From: Pseudomonas viciae
Lineage (GTDB): Bacteria; Pseudomonadota; Gammaproteobacteria; Pseudomonadales; Pseudomonadaceae
Length of the DNA: 64,000 nt
Direction: 5' to 3'
NCBI RefSeq assembly: GCF_004786035.1
Contig: NZ_CP035088.1
Span: 4,662,001-4,726,000, forward strand
Shown here: positions 32,731 to 43,242 of the stretch, piece by piece
How the letters are laid out: the number at the start of each line of letters is the position of its first letter
How positions within the stretch are numbered: the first letter of the stretch is position 1
The notes under the pieces: generated by a model
What the model was told of the DNA's origin: nothing
The model's input: only the letters and a program-made list of their open reading frames with translations
The model's database searches: none
Position numbers and translations under genes: made by a program

Positions 32731-33699
32731 TCAGCCGCCGATGATTTTCATGATGGTCGCGCCACCGGAGAACGCCACTTCCTGCTTATCTCCCAACGCC
32801 TTGACCAGCAGGCGCTGCAGCGCCGGCAATGCCTGATGACGAGGTTTATCCAAAAGGTCGCCGACGAAATGACGGTTACTCGACGACAGGCAGCCATGCA
32901 GCCACCCCGTAGAGGACAACCGCAGCCGGGAGCAGGTACGGCAGAAAGGCACGCTTTCGTTGGCGATCACGCCAAAGTGCCCCAACCCCGGGATCTCATA
33001 GCGCACCGCCGTGGCATCCACTGGCGCGTCGGCTTGCAGGTATTCGTATTGCTCGCCAATCAGGCTCAGCAACTGTTGAAGACTGACGAACTGCTGCAGG
33101 AAGGCGTTGGAGTCGCTGGCCAGGTGGCCCATGCGCATCAACTCGATGAAACGCAACTCATAGCCACGTTCCAGGCAGTATTCGAGCAAAGGCATCACCT
33201 GGTCCAGGTTCTGCCCGCGTAACGGCACCATGTTGACCTTGATCTTCAGCCCCGCCGCCCGGGCCTGTTCCATGCCGTCGAGCACGGTCGCCAGGTCGCC
33301 GCCACGGGCGATACTGCGAAACGCTGCGGGGTCCAGGGTATCGAGGGAAACGTTGATCCGGCGAATGCCAGCGTCTACCAGCAACGGTAGTTTTTTCGCC
33401 AGCAACTGACCGTTGGTGGTCAGGCTGATGTCTTCCAGGCCCATCTGCCCCACCGCCGTCATGAAACTTTCAAGCTTGGGGCTGACCAGTGGCTCGCCAC
33501 CGGTGATGCGCAGCCGTTCGATGCCGGCGGCTTCGATCAGGTAAGCCACGCCCCGCGCCATGGCCTCGGCCGACAGTTCATCCTGCGCAGCCACCAGCCG
33601 CTTGCCGTTGGGCACGCAGTAGGTACAGGCGTAATTGCAGGCGGAAGTCAGGCTGATCCGCAAATTGCGAAAACGCCTGCCTTGACGGTCAACGATCAT
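32731..33699 (-). CDS. moaA: GTP 3',8-cyclase (molybdenum cofactor biosynthesis)
   Basis: A 322-residue radical SAM enzyme. The N-terminal cluster motif CNYACTYC (residues about 21-28) follows LRISLTSA, TGGEP is the SAM-binding piece, and the second cluster is formed by cysteines in PFCRTCSRLRLSSTGWLHGC. It converts GTP to the precursor of cyclic pyranopterin. GGAGT precedes the ATG. No other moa gene is nearby, and this is probably one of several moaA copies in the genome. Its product supplies cofactor for enzymes such as the molybdenum hydroxylase encoded at 54069-56851. Confidence 0.95.
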   Translation of the reverse strand: MIVDRQGRRFRNLRISLTSACNYACTYCVPNGKRLVAAQDELSAEAMARGVAYLIEAAGIERLRITGGEPLVSPKLESFMTAVGQMGLEDISLTTNGQLLAKKLPLLVDAGIRRINVSLDTLDPAAFRSIARGGDLATVLDGMEQARAAGLKIKVNMVPLRGQNLDQVMPLLEYCLERGYELRFIELMRMGHLASDSNAFLQQFVSLQQLLSLIGEQYEYLQADAPVDATAVRYEIPGLGHFGVIANESVPFCRTCSRLRLSSTGWLHGCLSSSNRHFVGDLLDKPRHQALPALQRLLVKALGDKQEVAFSGGATIMKIIGG

Positions 33700-33793
33700 G
33701 GATCACTCCGGCGAAAGAAGAATCGGACCCGTGAAACTTGACCTCTAAATCAAGTTTTCGCAAGGCCCAAGCCTGAGTATATTCCTGGGGCAC

Positions 33794-33819
33794 TGCGCCA
33801 TGTAAGCGGACATGGCGCA
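33794..33819. repeat. Perfect inverted repeat between moaA and the TetR gene
   Basis: TGCGCCATGT and ACATGGCGCA are exact complements around a 6-base loop. No T run follows on either strand, so it may be a weak terminator, an RNA-stabilising hairpin after the TetR gene, or an operator. Confidence 0.6.
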
Positions 33820-33835
33820 ATAAGGCATCTGAATG

Positions 33836-34474
33836 TCAGTTGCTCGGGACGTCGGTATCGCGCTTGCGCTTGTTGCCCATGCGCACGCCAATGTCCATCA
33901 GGAACTGGAAGAAGCCTTCCTGGTCTTCCAGCACGTTGCTCCAGAACGGCGAGTGATACAGCGCCACCGCGCCGTGCACCAACGCCCAGGCCGCGCAGTA
34001 ATGGAAATAAGGCGGCACGTCTTCGAGCTTGCCTTCGCTGATCCGCCCCTTGATCAGCAGGGTCAGGCGTTCGAAGTTCGAGGCGCGGATCTTGTGCAGC
34101 TCCTCGACCATCTCCGGCACCTGATTGCCCTTGACCACCTTCTCTTCCAGGCGATCGAACAAGCGGTAGCGTTGCGGGTCGCGCATGCGAAACTCGAAGT
34201 AGGCCCGCGACAGGGCCTCCTTGTCCTTGTCCACATCAGCCGAATGCAGCAACTCGTTCAAATCGCGCTCGTAATCGAGCATCAGGCGCAGGTAGATCTC
34301 CGCCTTGGATTTGAAATGTTTATAAATGGTGCCTTTGCCGATACCCACGGCATCCGCAATCATCTCGACGGTGACGCTGTCTTCACCCTGGTCGAGGAAC
34401 AACTTGAGCGCGGTGTCGAGAATTTCCTGCTCGCGGCGGCGAAACTCACGGACCTTACGGGGTTCTTTGTGCAT
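33836..34474 (-). CDS. TetR/AcrR-family transcriptional regulator
   Basis: A 212-residue protein with an N-terminal helix-turn-helix (residues about 10-60, VEMIADAVGIGKGTIYKHFKSKAE) and a helical ligand domain of ordinary length. By gene order (next to rgsA and tatD) it corresponds to PA2957 of P. aeruginosa as I recall it. The C-terminal domain is the kind found in regulators of lipid or efflux genes, but no effector can be named. Promoter and operator are not evident by eye. Confidence 0.9.
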   Translation of the reverse strand: MHKEPRKVREFRRREQEILDTALKLFLDQGEDSVTVEMIADAVGIGKGTIYKHFKSKAEIYLRLMLDYERDLNELLHSADVDKDKEALSRAYFEFRMRDPQRYRLFDRLEEKVVKGNQVPEMVEELHKIRASNFERLTLLIKGRISEGKLEDVPPYFHYCAAWALVHGAVALYHSPFWSNVLEDQEGFFQFLMDIGVRMGNKRKRDTDVPSN

Positions 34475-34718
34475 AAGAAAAAGGTCTGAAGGGTCAAAAT
34501 TCGAAGCCGGGTATTATGCCTAACTTACGCAAAAATGCACGGATCATCCGTTCTCGGCCACAGTTCTTCGGAAAACCGTGCAGGCCAGGCTTCCCGCTTT
34601 TCGCTCCAACACGCCGTCCTGGCAAGCCTTGGCGACAGTGAGAACTTATCCGAAGCGAGCGTATTCCAAATTTGTTTAAAAACCACCCTGCCCAGACTGG
34701 ACGCGTGGGGATACTGAT

Positions 34719-34725
34719 CAATACT
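34719..34725 (+). promoter_or_regulatory. Candidate RpoS-type -10 element of rgsA
   Basis: CAATACT within TCAATACTTGA resembles the sigma-S extended -10 (TCTATACTTAA) at 8 of 11 positions. RNA would start near 34733. RgsA is known to depend on RpoS. Confidence 0.55.
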
Positions 34726-34732
34726 TGAACTG

Positions 34733-34849
34733 TCGGGGCGACATCTCCCCCAAGTGACGCACCGATAAGGGTACCAATGGACCGCGTGCCTTTGTTTTAC
34801 TCCTAATGGTCTTAACCCGGATTCACCCCCCAGAACCCGGGTTTTTTTT
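34733..34849 (+). ncRNA. rgsA: Small regulatory RNA RgsA
   Basis: Position between the TetR gene and tatD matches P. aeruginosa RgsA (PA2958.1). The segment has an RpoS-like -10, a length of about 117 nt and a strong terminator, with no credible reading frame. Bases 34789-34809 are antisense to the acpP ribosome site over 20 pairs with two one-base bulges, which agrees with acpP being a reported RgsA target in P. aeruginosa. RgsA is an Hfq-dependent, stationary-phase RNA. The 5' end is estimated, not measured. The rest of the 34475-34858 gap holds the TetR promoter region only. Confidence 0.8.
34814..34849 (+). terminator. Terminator of rgsA
   Basis: AACCCGG pairs with CCGGGTT around a 16-base loop, followed by eight T. 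It is the 3' end of RgsA and lies 10 bases from the convergent tatD stop codon. Confidence 0.85.
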
Positions 34850-34858
34850 GCCTGAAGT

Positions 34859-35653
34859 TCAGGCGTGCGTCGGCCGCACGTGGGCCAGTGGAAACAATTG
34901 CTTAAAATTTTCTGTGGTCTGTTCGGCGAACCGCTCATAGGACTCACCACGCAACATCGCCAAAAACTCCGCCACCTCCCGTACGTATTGCGGAAGGTTC
35001 GGCTTGCCGCGATACGGAATCGGCGCCAGGTACGGTGAATCGGTTTCCACCAGCAGGCGATCAGCCGGCACTTTACTGGCCACGTCGCGCAGGGCGTCGG
35101 CATTGCGAAAGGTGACAATCCCGGACAAGGAAATGTAATACCCCATGTCCAGCGCCGCCTTGGCCATCTCCCAGTCTTCGGTGAAGCAATGCAGCACGCC
35201 AGCCTGGGGCAACCCAGCGTCACGCAGCAAGGCCAGGGTGTCGGCCCGGGCGCCGCGGGTGTGGATGATCACCGGTTTGCCGGTCTGGCGCGCGGCCTCC
35301 AGGTGCAGCCGGAACGAGGCCTGCTGGACCTCGGCGGCTTCCGGCTCGTAGTGATAGTCCAGGCCGGTTTCGCCAATGGCGACCACCCGTGGGTGATCGA
35401 GCTCTCGTAGCAGCCAGTCAAGGGCCGGTGCGGCATCGGGCTGGACATCCAGTGGATGGATACCGACCGAACAATCGACATCCGCATAACGTTCAGCCAG
35501 CGCCTTGACGTCGGCGGCGTTGTCGGCACTGACACCGATGCACAGGAAGTGTCCGACGCCCCGCTGGCGGGCAGCGTCCAGCGCAGCGTCCAGGGAGCCG
35601 TCATGGGCAGCGAGGTCGAGACGGTCAAGGTGGCAATGGGAATCTACAAGCAT
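34859..35653 (-). CDS. TatD-family metal-dependent hydrolase (DNase)
   Basis: A 264-residue TIM-barrel hydrolase. Metal ligands are visible: His pair in VDSHCHLDRL (residues about 3-8), Glu in IGETGLDYHYEPE, His in VIIHTRGA, His in LHCFTEDW and Asp in LVETDSPYLAP. TatD proteins are 3'-5' exonucleases involved in DNA repair or degradation; the name comes from an old link with the Tat operon. It is the last gene of the pabC-mltG-tmk-holB-pilZ-tatD row. Confidence 0.93.
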   Translation of the reverse strand: MLVDSHCHLDRLDLAAHDGSLDAALDAARQRGVGHFLCIGVSADNAADVKALAERYADVDCSVGIHPLDVQPDAAPALDWLLRELDHPRVVAIGETGLDYHYEPEAAEVQQASFRLHLEAARQTGKPVIIHTRGARADTLALLRDAGLPQAGVLHCFTEDWEMAKAALDMGYYISLSGIVTFRNADALRDVASKVPADRLLVETDSPYLAPIPYRGKPNLPQYVREVAEFLAMLRGESYERFAEQTTENFKQLFPLAHVRPTHA

Positions 35654-35664
35654 AGAGGGCTGGG

Positions 35665-36021
35665 CTACATCGTATGGGTGGGACGGTCGGACTTCAGGGT
35701 TCCGGCCAGGTGGGTTTCGATCTGATTGCGGGCCACATTGTCGCCGTCATTGAACTGCACGCCAACGCCAGCGGCCCGGTTACCCTGGGCACCTTTGGGG
35801 GTCATCCAGATCACCTTGCCGGCGACCGGGATCTTCTCTGGTTCATCCATCAGGCTCAACAGCATGAACACTTCATCGCCCAGGCGATAATTCTTGTTGG
35901 TGGGAATGAACAGGCCGCCATTCTTGATGAAGGGCATGTAGGCGGCGTAAAGCACCGACTTGTCCTTGATCGTCAGGGACAGGATGCCGTTGCGTGGCCC
36001 GGGACTGACAGGTTCGTTCAT
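35665..36021 (-). CDS. pilZ: Type IV pilus biogenesis protein PilZ
   Basis: A 118-residue PilZ-domain protein, the same length as P. aeruginosa PilZ. Typical pieces are RNGILSLTIKDKSVLYAAYM and the C-terminal AAGVGVQF. Like the founding PilZ, it lacks the RxxxR and D/NxSxxG residues that bind c-di-GMP, so it acts through protein contacts (with FimX and PilB) in pilus assembly. GGGAG precedes the ATG. It lies 33 bases after holB. Confidence 0.93.
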   Translation of the reverse strand: MNEPVSPGPRNGILSLTIKDKSVLYAAYMPFIKNGGLFIPTNKNYRLGDEVFMLLSLMDEPEKIPVAGKVIWMTPKGAQGNRAAGVGVQFNDGDNVARNQIETHLAGTLKSDRPTHTM

Positions 36022-36054
36022 GCTGATCTCCCGCTACGATTGAGCAGAGTCTAG

Positions 36055-37675
<1,621 letters not shown>

Positions 37676-37685
37676 TTAATCAAAG

Positions 37686-38822
37686 TCATTGCGGGCTCGG
37701 CGGCTCGCTGGCATTCGGTTCGGGTGCAGGTTGCTGTTCAGGTACTTCGGGCGACGGCGCGGGAATCGGCACCTGCTCGTCCGGCGTGCCCGGAGCCGGG
37801 CTGGAACGGTAATCGGCGCGGCGCTTGAGCTGAAACTCACGCACCGCGTTGTTGTGCGATTCCAGGTCATCGGAGAACACATGGCTGCCATCACCGCGGG
37901 CGACAAAGTAAAGGCTGTTGCCCGACACCGGGTTCAACGCGGCATGAATCGCTTCGCGCCCCACCATCGCAATCGGCGTGGGCGGCAGGCCTGGAATCAA
38001 ATAGGTGTTGTACGGATTTTCTTCTTTCAGGTGGGCACGGGTGAGTTTGCCGGTGTAGCGCTCGCCCAGGCCGTAGATCACCGTAGGGTCGGTTTGCAGC
38101 AGCATGCCCAGGCGCATGCGGCGCACGAATACACCAGCGATCTGCCCGCGTTCCTGGGGCACACCGGTTTCCTTTTCCACCAGGGACGCCATGATCAGCG
38201 CCTGGTAGGGCTGGGTGTAAGGCAGATCGGTGGCACGCTGGGCCCACTCTTTGGCAAGCACGTCTTCCAGCCGGGCATAGGCTTTTTCCAGCAGATCGGC
38301 ATCCGAGGTTCCGCGCACGAAGCGATAGGTGTCCGGGAAGAACCGACCTTCGGGAAATACCCCGGAATGGCCAAGACGCTCCATCACCTGGCTGTCGCTC
38401 AGGCCAGCGAGGGTCTGCTGGAGTTTTTCATCCTTGGCCAGCGCCGCGCGGACCTGACGAAAATTCCAGCCTTCCACCAGGGTCACGCTGTACTGCACCA
38501 CTTCGCCGCGCTTCCAGACGTCGATCAGGCCTTGCATCGTCATGCCCGGCACCATCCGGTACTCACCGGAGTGCAATGGCTGGTCGGCGAGATTGAAGCG
38601 CCAATAGACTCGCAGCCAAAAGGCGTCCTTGATCAGGCCGTCGGCTTCGAGGCGTTTGAGGGTTCCAGTCGGGGTGGTCCCGTTGGGCACGTCCAGCAAT
38701 TCTTCCTGGGTGATATTCAGCGGCTGTTGCAGCGCCGAATAAATCTTCCAGGCCGAAGCGCCCAACAACAGCCCTGCCAGAACCAGTCCGGTTTCCAGCA
38801 GCAGCAAGAATTTACGTCTCAC
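37686..38822 (-). CDS. mltG: Endolytic peptidoglycan transglycosylase MltG
   Basis: A 378-residue protein with one N-terminal membrane segment (LLLLETGLVLAGLLLGASAW) and the YceG/MltG domain. The catalytic Glu is in SLVEKETGVPQERGQIAGVF, with TDPTVIYGLGERYTGKL and YLIPGLPPTPI downstream. It cuts nascent glycan strands and limits their length. The C-terminus is a Pro-rich tail of about 40 residues. A GTG start at 38822 is used, 3 bases after the pabC stop codon. Confidence 0.95.
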   Translation of the reverse strand: MRRKFLLLLETGLVLAGLLLGASAWKIYSALQQPLNITQEELLDVPNGTTPTGTLKRLEADGLIKDAFWLRVYWRFNLADQPLHSGEYRMVPGMTMQGLIDVWKRGEVVQYSVTLVEGWNFRQVRAALAKDEKLQQTLAGLSDSQVMERLGHSGVFPEGRFFPDTYRFVRGTSDADLLEKAYARLEDVLAKEWAQRATDLPYTQPYQALIMASLVEKETGVPQERGQIAGVFVRRMRLGMLLQTDPTVIYGLGERYTGKLTRAHLKEENPYNTYLIPGLPPTPIAMVGREAIHAALNPVSGNSLYFVARGDGSHVFSDDLESHNNAVREFQLKRRADYRSSPAPGTPDEQVPIPAPSPEVPEQQPAPEPNASEPPSPQ

Positions 38823-38825
38823 GAA

Positions 38826-39641
38826 TCAAGCATCCAATAGCGCGCGGGCAAGGGTCTGCAGTTTACGGGTGAGCGGCCCAACCGACCAGCGCGCCGAACC
38901 ACATGTGTGCACTGGCCACACGCCATAGACGCTGTTGCAGACGAAGACTTCATCGGCCTGGTGCAGCTGTTCAAGGCGAATGTCGGTGATTTGCGTGGCG
39001 ATACCTTGAGACTCGGCTTGAAACAATAATTCTGCGCGCATCACGCCGGCCACGCCGCAGCGGCTCAGATCCGCCGTGATCAACACGCCATCGCGCACCA
39101 GGAACAGGTTACTGAAGACCCCTTCGATGACCCGCCCGGATGTATCCAGCATCAAGCCTTCGGCATGTTCCGAGTCGTTCCATTCGGCGCGGGCCAGCAC
39201 TTGTTCAAGGCGATTGAGGTGCTTGAGGCCGGCAAGCAAGGGCTGCTCCGACAGGCGCACGGTGCAAGGAAACAGGCGAACACCTTGTTCGGCATGTGCA
39301 GCAGGATAAGCGGCCGGCGGGTTCCCTTGCAGGATGCGTCGGGCCGGGGCCGAGGGATCAGCAGCATAACCGCGCTGGCTGTCGCCACGCGTGACGATCA
39401 GCTTCAGCACGCCGTTGCCCAGGCCTCGGGCGTAGGTGCTCAGTTCAGCGCTCAAGTCGTTCAGGTCGACCTTGAGCGCCAACCGCCGGCAGCCCGCTTC
39501 CAGGCGCTGCAGATGACGCGCCAGCAACACCGGCTCGCCCTCATGCACGGCGATGGTTTCAAACAGCCCATCGCCGTAAGCCAGGCCGCGATTTTTCAGC
39601 GACAGGACGTCGGCCGGCTGACCGTCGACCCAGCTTTCCAT
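38826..39641 (-). CDS. pabC: 4-amino-4-deoxychorismate lyase
   Basis: A 271-residue fold-type IV PLP enzyme with NRGLAYGDGLFETIAVHEGEP near the start, a lysine in GLKHLNRLEQ and DTSGRVIEGVFSNLF. It makes p-aminobenzoate for folate synthesis. ATG at 39641 shares one base with the fabF stop (TGATG), so translation is probably coupled. It lies between fatty-acid and murein genes, as in other proteobacteria. Confidence 0.94.
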   Translation of the reverse strand: MESWVDGQPADVLSLKNRGLAYGDGLFETIAVHEGEPVLLARHLQRLEAGCRRLALKVDLNDLSAELSTYARGLGNGVLKLIVTRGDSQRGYAADPSAPARRILQGNPPAAYPAAHAEQGVRLFPCTVRLSEQPLLAGLKHLNRLEQVLARAEWNDSEHAEGLMLDTSGRVIEGVFSNLFLVRDGVLITADLSRCGVAGVMRAELLFQAESQGIATQITDIRLEQLHQADEVFVCNSVYGVWPVHTCGSARWSVGPLTRKLQTLARALLDA

Positions 39642-40885
39642 CAACCGGCGAACCGGCGGAACACCAGCGAGCCATTGGTCCCACCAAAACCGAAGGAGTT
39701 GGATAGCACCACATCGATGTCCATGCTGCGGGCCGTGTGTGGCACGAAGTCCAAGTCACAGCCTTCATCCGGCTCATCGAGGTTGATGGTCGGCGGTGCC
39801 ACCTGGCTGTTAATCGCCAAGACACTGAAGATCGCCTCCACCGCACCTGCGGCGCCCAACAGGTGACCAGTCATGGACTTGGTCGAGCTGACGGCCAGCT
39901 TGTAAGCGTGATCGCCGAACACCGTCTTGATCGCCTGGGCTTCGGCCAGGTCGCCCGCCGGGGTGGAAGTGCCGTGGGCATTGATGTACTGCACCTGCTC
40001 GCCGTTGAGTTTCGCGTCACGCAAGGCGTTGGCGATACAACGGGCAGCACCTGCGCCATCAGCCGGTGGCGACGTCATGTGGTAGGCGTCGCCGCTGGTA
40101 CCAAAACCGATCAGTTCGGCATAGATGGTCGCGCCACGTGCCTTGGCGTGCTCCAGCTCTTCGAGTACCAACGCACCGGCACCGTCGGACAGCACGAAGC
40201 CATCACGCCCCTTGTCCCATGGGCGGCTCGCCCGGGCCGGTTCGTCGTTGCGGGTCGACAACGCACGGGACGCACCAAAGCCCCCCATGCCCAAACCGCA
40301 AGCGGCCATCTCGGCGCCACCGGCAATCATCACGTCGGCTTCGTCGTACATGATGTTACGCGCGGCCATGCCGATGCAGTGAGTGCCAGTGGTGCACGCC
40401 GTGGCAATGGCGTAGTTAGGTCCCTGCGCCCCCAGATGGATGGACAGGAAACCGGAAATCATATTGATGATCGAGCCCGGCACAAAGAACGGAGAGATCC
40501 GTCGCGGCCCCGACTCGTGCAGCGTGCGGCTGGTTTCTTCGATATTGGTCAAACCGCCAATACCCGAGCCCATGGCCACGCCGATGCGTTCACGGTTGGC
40601 GTCGGTGACTTCCAGACCGGCGTTACGCACCGCCTGGAAACCGGCTGCCAGGCCGTATTGAATGAACAGGTCAAGCTTGCGGGCTTCCTTGACCGACAGG
40701 TATTCCTCGACATTGAAGCCCTTTACCGAGCCGCCAAAACGGGTGGAATAGGCAGAAAGGTCAGTGTGTTCGATCAGACCAATGCCACTGCGGCCAGCCA
40801 GAATGCCCTGCCAGCTGCTCGGCACATCCGTGCCCAGTGGCGATAACATACCCATACCGGTGACTACGACGCGTCTACGCGACAC
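39641..40885 (-). CDS. fabF: 3-oxoacyl-ACP synthase II
   Basis: A 414-residue ketosynthase with the Cys-His-His triad visible in [26 protein letters not shown] and [13 protein letters not shown] at 40885 has AAGGAG 6 bases upstream. It extends acyl-ACP with malonyl-ACP and controls temperature-dependent unsaturation. It is separated from acpP by a strong hairpin terminator, so much of its transcription may be read-through from acpP or from a promoter in the gap. Confidence 0.97.
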   Translation of the reverse strand: MSRRRVVVTGMGMLSPLGTDVPSSWQGILAGRSGIGLIEHTDLSAYSTRFGGSVKGFNVEEYLSVKEARKLDLFIQYGLAAGFQAVRNAGLEVTDANRERIGVAMGSGIGGLTNIEETSRTLHESGPRRISPFFVPGSIINMISGFLSIHLGAQGPNYAIATACTTGTHCIGMAARNIMYDEADVMIAGGAEMAACGLGMGGFGASRALSTRNDEPARASRPWDKGRDGFVLSDGAGALVLEELEHAKARGATIYAELIGFGTSGDAYHMTSPPADGAGAARCIANALRDAKLNGEQVQYINAHGTSTPAGDLAEAQAIKTVFGDHAYKLAVSSTKSMTGHLLGAAGAVEAIFSVLAINSQVAPPTINLDEPDEGCDLDFVPHTARSMDIDVVLSNSFGFGGTNGSLVFRRFAG

Positions 40886-40929
40886 AGCACTCTCCTTTTT
40901 CTAATGACGACTTTGCATCAGGCCTAAAG

Positions 40930-40965
40930 AAAAAACCGCACGCCGTGATGGCAGTGCGGTTTTTC
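40930..40965 (-). terminator. Terminator between acpP and fabF
   Basis: On the minus strand AAAAACCGCAC pairs with GTGCGGTTTTTT across a 12-base loop. It should end most acpP transcripts and so set the ACP:FabF ratio. Confidence 0.85.
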
Positions 40966-40993
40966 CATGACAGCTAGCGACGACTAAAAACGA

Positions 40994-41230
40994 TTACGCC
41001 TGATGGTTGGTAACGTAGTCGATAGCAGCTTGTACAGTAGTGATCTTCTCAGCTTCTTCGTCAGGAATCTCGGTCTCGAATTCCTCTTCCAGAGCCATCA
41101 CCAGCTCAACGGTGTCAAGGGAGTCGGCACCCAGGTCTTCAACGAAGGAAGCGGTGTTCACAACTTCTTCTTCTTTAACGCCCAGTTGCTCGGCAACGAT
41201 TTTCTTGACGCGCTCTTCGATGGTGCTCAT
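40994..41230 (-). CDS. acpP: Acyl carrier protein
   Basis: A 78-residue acidic protein. The phosphopantetheine serine is S37 in [19 protein letters not shown]. It carries acyl chains in fatty-acid, phospholipid and lipid A synthesis. Its leader pairs with RgsA across the Shine-Dalgarno and it has its own promoter and terminator, as expected for a very highly expressed gene. Confidence 0.98.
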   Translation of the reverse strand: MSTIEERVKKIVAEQLGVKEEEVVNTASFVEDLGADSLDTVELVMALEEEFETEIPDEEAEKITTVQAAIDYVTNHQA

Positions 41231-41231
41231 A

Positions 41232-41252
41232 CCTTGTTTTCACTCCTAATGG
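41232..41252 (-). promoter_or_regulatory. RgsA target site in the acpP leader
   Basis: The mRNA here reads CCAUUAGGAGU followed by GAAAACAAGG. RgsA 34789-34809 pairs with all 11 bases of the first part and 9 of the second, with one bulged base on each strand. The paired region covers the AGGAG, so pairing should block ribosome binding. Confidence 0.75.
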
Positions 41253-41282
41253 ACAAATTCAGGCAGCTGGCCGGTGGGTAAG

Positions 41283-41310
41283 TGTATAGAAGAACTTTTC
41301 GGTTTTTCAA
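41283..41310 (-). promoter_or_regulatory. Promoter of acpP
   Basis: On the minus strand TTGAAA (41305-41310) and TATACA (41283-41288) are 16 bases apart. The -35 lies in an 8-base hairpin, TTTCGGTT-GAAA-AACCGAAA (41297-41316), that may also mark the 3' end of fabG RNA. Confidence 0.6.
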
Positions 41311-41421
41311 CCGAAAGCTTCACTCCTCAAACCCTGCGGCCCGCCGTCTATAAATTGATTGCAGCTTTATAACGGATTTTAGACAGCTCGTATGACATTT
41401 TTTTGAAGCGATCCGTCACAT

Positions 41422-42165
41422 TTAACTCATGTACATCCCGCCGTTTACCGGGATTGTAGCCCCGGTCACGTATGCCGCACCGTCTGACGCAAGAAAAGCG
41501 ACCACAGACGCGATTTCTTGAGCTTGCCCCAGACGACCCAGCGGAATTTGTGTCAGCAAGGCTTCACGTTGCGCCTCTGGCAGTTCACGGGTCATGTCGG
41601 TGTCGATAAAGCCCGGGGCTACCGAGTTTACCGTAATCGAGCGCGAACCCACTTCACGGGCCAGTGCACGGCTGAAACCTTCCAGGCCGGCTTTAGCCGC
41701 AGCATAGTTTACTTGGCCTGCGTTGCCCATGGCACCCACAACCGAACCGATACTGATAATTCGCCCCCAACGAGCCTTGGTCATGCCACGCAGAACGCCC
41801 TTGGACAGCCGGTACAGGCTGTTCAGGTTGGTGTCGATCACGTCGAACCATTCGTCATCTTTCATGCGCATCATCAGGTTATCGCGGGTGATACCTGCAT
41901 TATTGACCAGGATCGCCGGCGCGCCGAACTGCTCCTGAATGCTGGCCAGCACCGCCGCAACGGATTCGTCGCTGGTGACATTCAGTTCCAGACCGGTGCC
42001 TTGAATGTCGTTTTCCTTCAGGGTTGCGGCGATGCGCTCAGCGCCCGAAGCGGAAGTCGCGGTACCAACAACGATGGCACCTTGACGACCCAATTCCAGG
42101 GCAATGGCCTGGCCGATGCCGCGGCTTGCACCGGTCACCAGTGCAACTTTACCTTGCAGACTCAT
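41422..42165 (-). CDS. fabG: 3-oxoacyl-ACP reductase
   Basis: A 247-residue SDR enzyme with the NADPH loop LVTGASRGIGQAIA, NNAGITRDNL, catalytic Ser in ISIGSVVG and YAAAKAG. It reduces 3-oxoacyl-ACP. It starts 15 bases after fabD. Followed by a 191-base gap with the acpP promoter. Confidence 0.97.
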   Translation of the reverse strand: MSLQGKVALVTGASRGIGQAIALELGRQGAIVVGTATSASGAERIAATLKENDIQGTGLELNVTSDESVAAVLASIQEQFGAPAILVNNAGITRDNLMMRMKDDEWFDVIDTNLNSLYRLSKGVLRGMTKARWGRIISIGSVVGAMGNAGQVNYAAAKAGLEGFSRALAREVGSRSITVNSVAPGFIDTDMTRELPEAQREALLTQIPLGRLGQAQEIASVVAFLASDGAAYVTGATIPVNGGMYMS

Positions 42166-42180
42166 GCAAGCTTCTCCTGT

Positions 42181-43119
42181 TCAGGCCTGCGCTGCACGGG
42201 TGGCAGCGAAAGCGTCTGGGGTATTGAGGTTGGAAGTCGACACGCCTTCGGCGCAGCGTTTGTTCAGGCCGGCCAGCACTTTACCAGGACCGCACTCGAC
42301 CAGTTCGGTCGCGCCCTTGGCTGCCAGGGTCTGCACCGATTCGACCCAACGAACCGGTTTGTAGAGTTGTTCCAGCAGATCGCGCTTGAGGGTTTCGAGA
42401 TCCGGCGCCACGTTGGCGCTGACGTTCTGCACCACGGGAATCTGCGGAACCTGCCAATCGATGGCGGCGATGGACTCGGCAAAACGCTCGGCGGCCGGAC
42501 GCATCAGCTCACAGTGCGACGGCACGCTGACCGGCAGCGGCATGGCGCGCTTGGCACCACGAGCCTTGCAACCTTCGATAGCGCGCTCGACAGCAGCCTT
42601 GGCACCGGCGATCACCACCTGGCCCGGCGAGTTGAAGTTCACCGCACTGACCACATCGCCTTGCGCCGCTTCGGCACAGGCCGCCAGCACATCAGCGTCT
42701 TCCAGGCCGAGGATCGCGGCCATGCCGCCCTGCCCGGCCGGAACGGCCTCCTGCATCAACTGGCCACGACGCTCCACCAGCTTCACCGCGTCGCCCAGGC
42801 TCAGGCTGCCAGCGGCCACGAGGGCGCTGTATTCGCCCAAGCTATGACCGGCGACGAACGCAGGGCGCGCACCACCTTCAGCCAGCCACAGGCGCCAGAG
42901 CGCGATCGAGGCGGTCAGGATGGCCGGCTGGGTTTTATCGGTTTGATTGAGTTGCTCTTCCGGCCCTTGCTGGGTCAGTGCCCACAAGTCATAACCGAGA
43001 GCATCGGAAGCTTCTTTGAATGTTTCGAGGATCAGCGGGTATTGCGCGCCCAGCTCGGCCAGCATGCCGAGGGACTGCGAGCCCTGCCCTGGAAAGACGA
43101 ATGCGAGGGAAGCAGACAT
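42181..43119 (-). CDS. fabD: Malonyl-CoA:ACP transacylase
   Basis: A 312-residue acyltransferase with the opening FVFPGQGSQSLGM, the nucleophilic serine in AGHSLGEYSAL and the conserved His in VPSHCELM. It loads malonate onto ACP. It lies 123 bases after plsX, in line with fabG. Confidence 0.97.
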   Translation of the reverse strand: MSASLAFVFPGQGSQSLGMLAELGAQYPLILETFKEASDALGYDLWALTQQGPEEQLNQTDKTQPAILTASIALWRLWLAEGGARPAFVAGHSLGEYSALVAAGSLSLGDAVKLVERRGQLMQEAVPAGQGGMAAILGLEDADVLAACAEAAQGDVVSAVNFNSPGQVVIAGAKAAVERAIEGCKARGAKRAMPLPVSVPSHCELMRPAAERFAESIAAIDWQVPQIPVVQNVSANVAPDLETLKRDLLEQLYKPVRWVESVQTLAAKGATELVECGPGKVLAGLNKRCAEGVSTSNLNTPDAFAATRAAQA

Positions 43120-43242
43120 GAAAACAAAGCCCCTAATGATCTTGTCGTCAAAAATTGACGCCCCTGGGGGCGCTAGGAAACTGACAGTTGGATGGCCGGT
43201 TGGACCGACCGGTCACATTTAAGCATTGTCGGACGAAAACGC

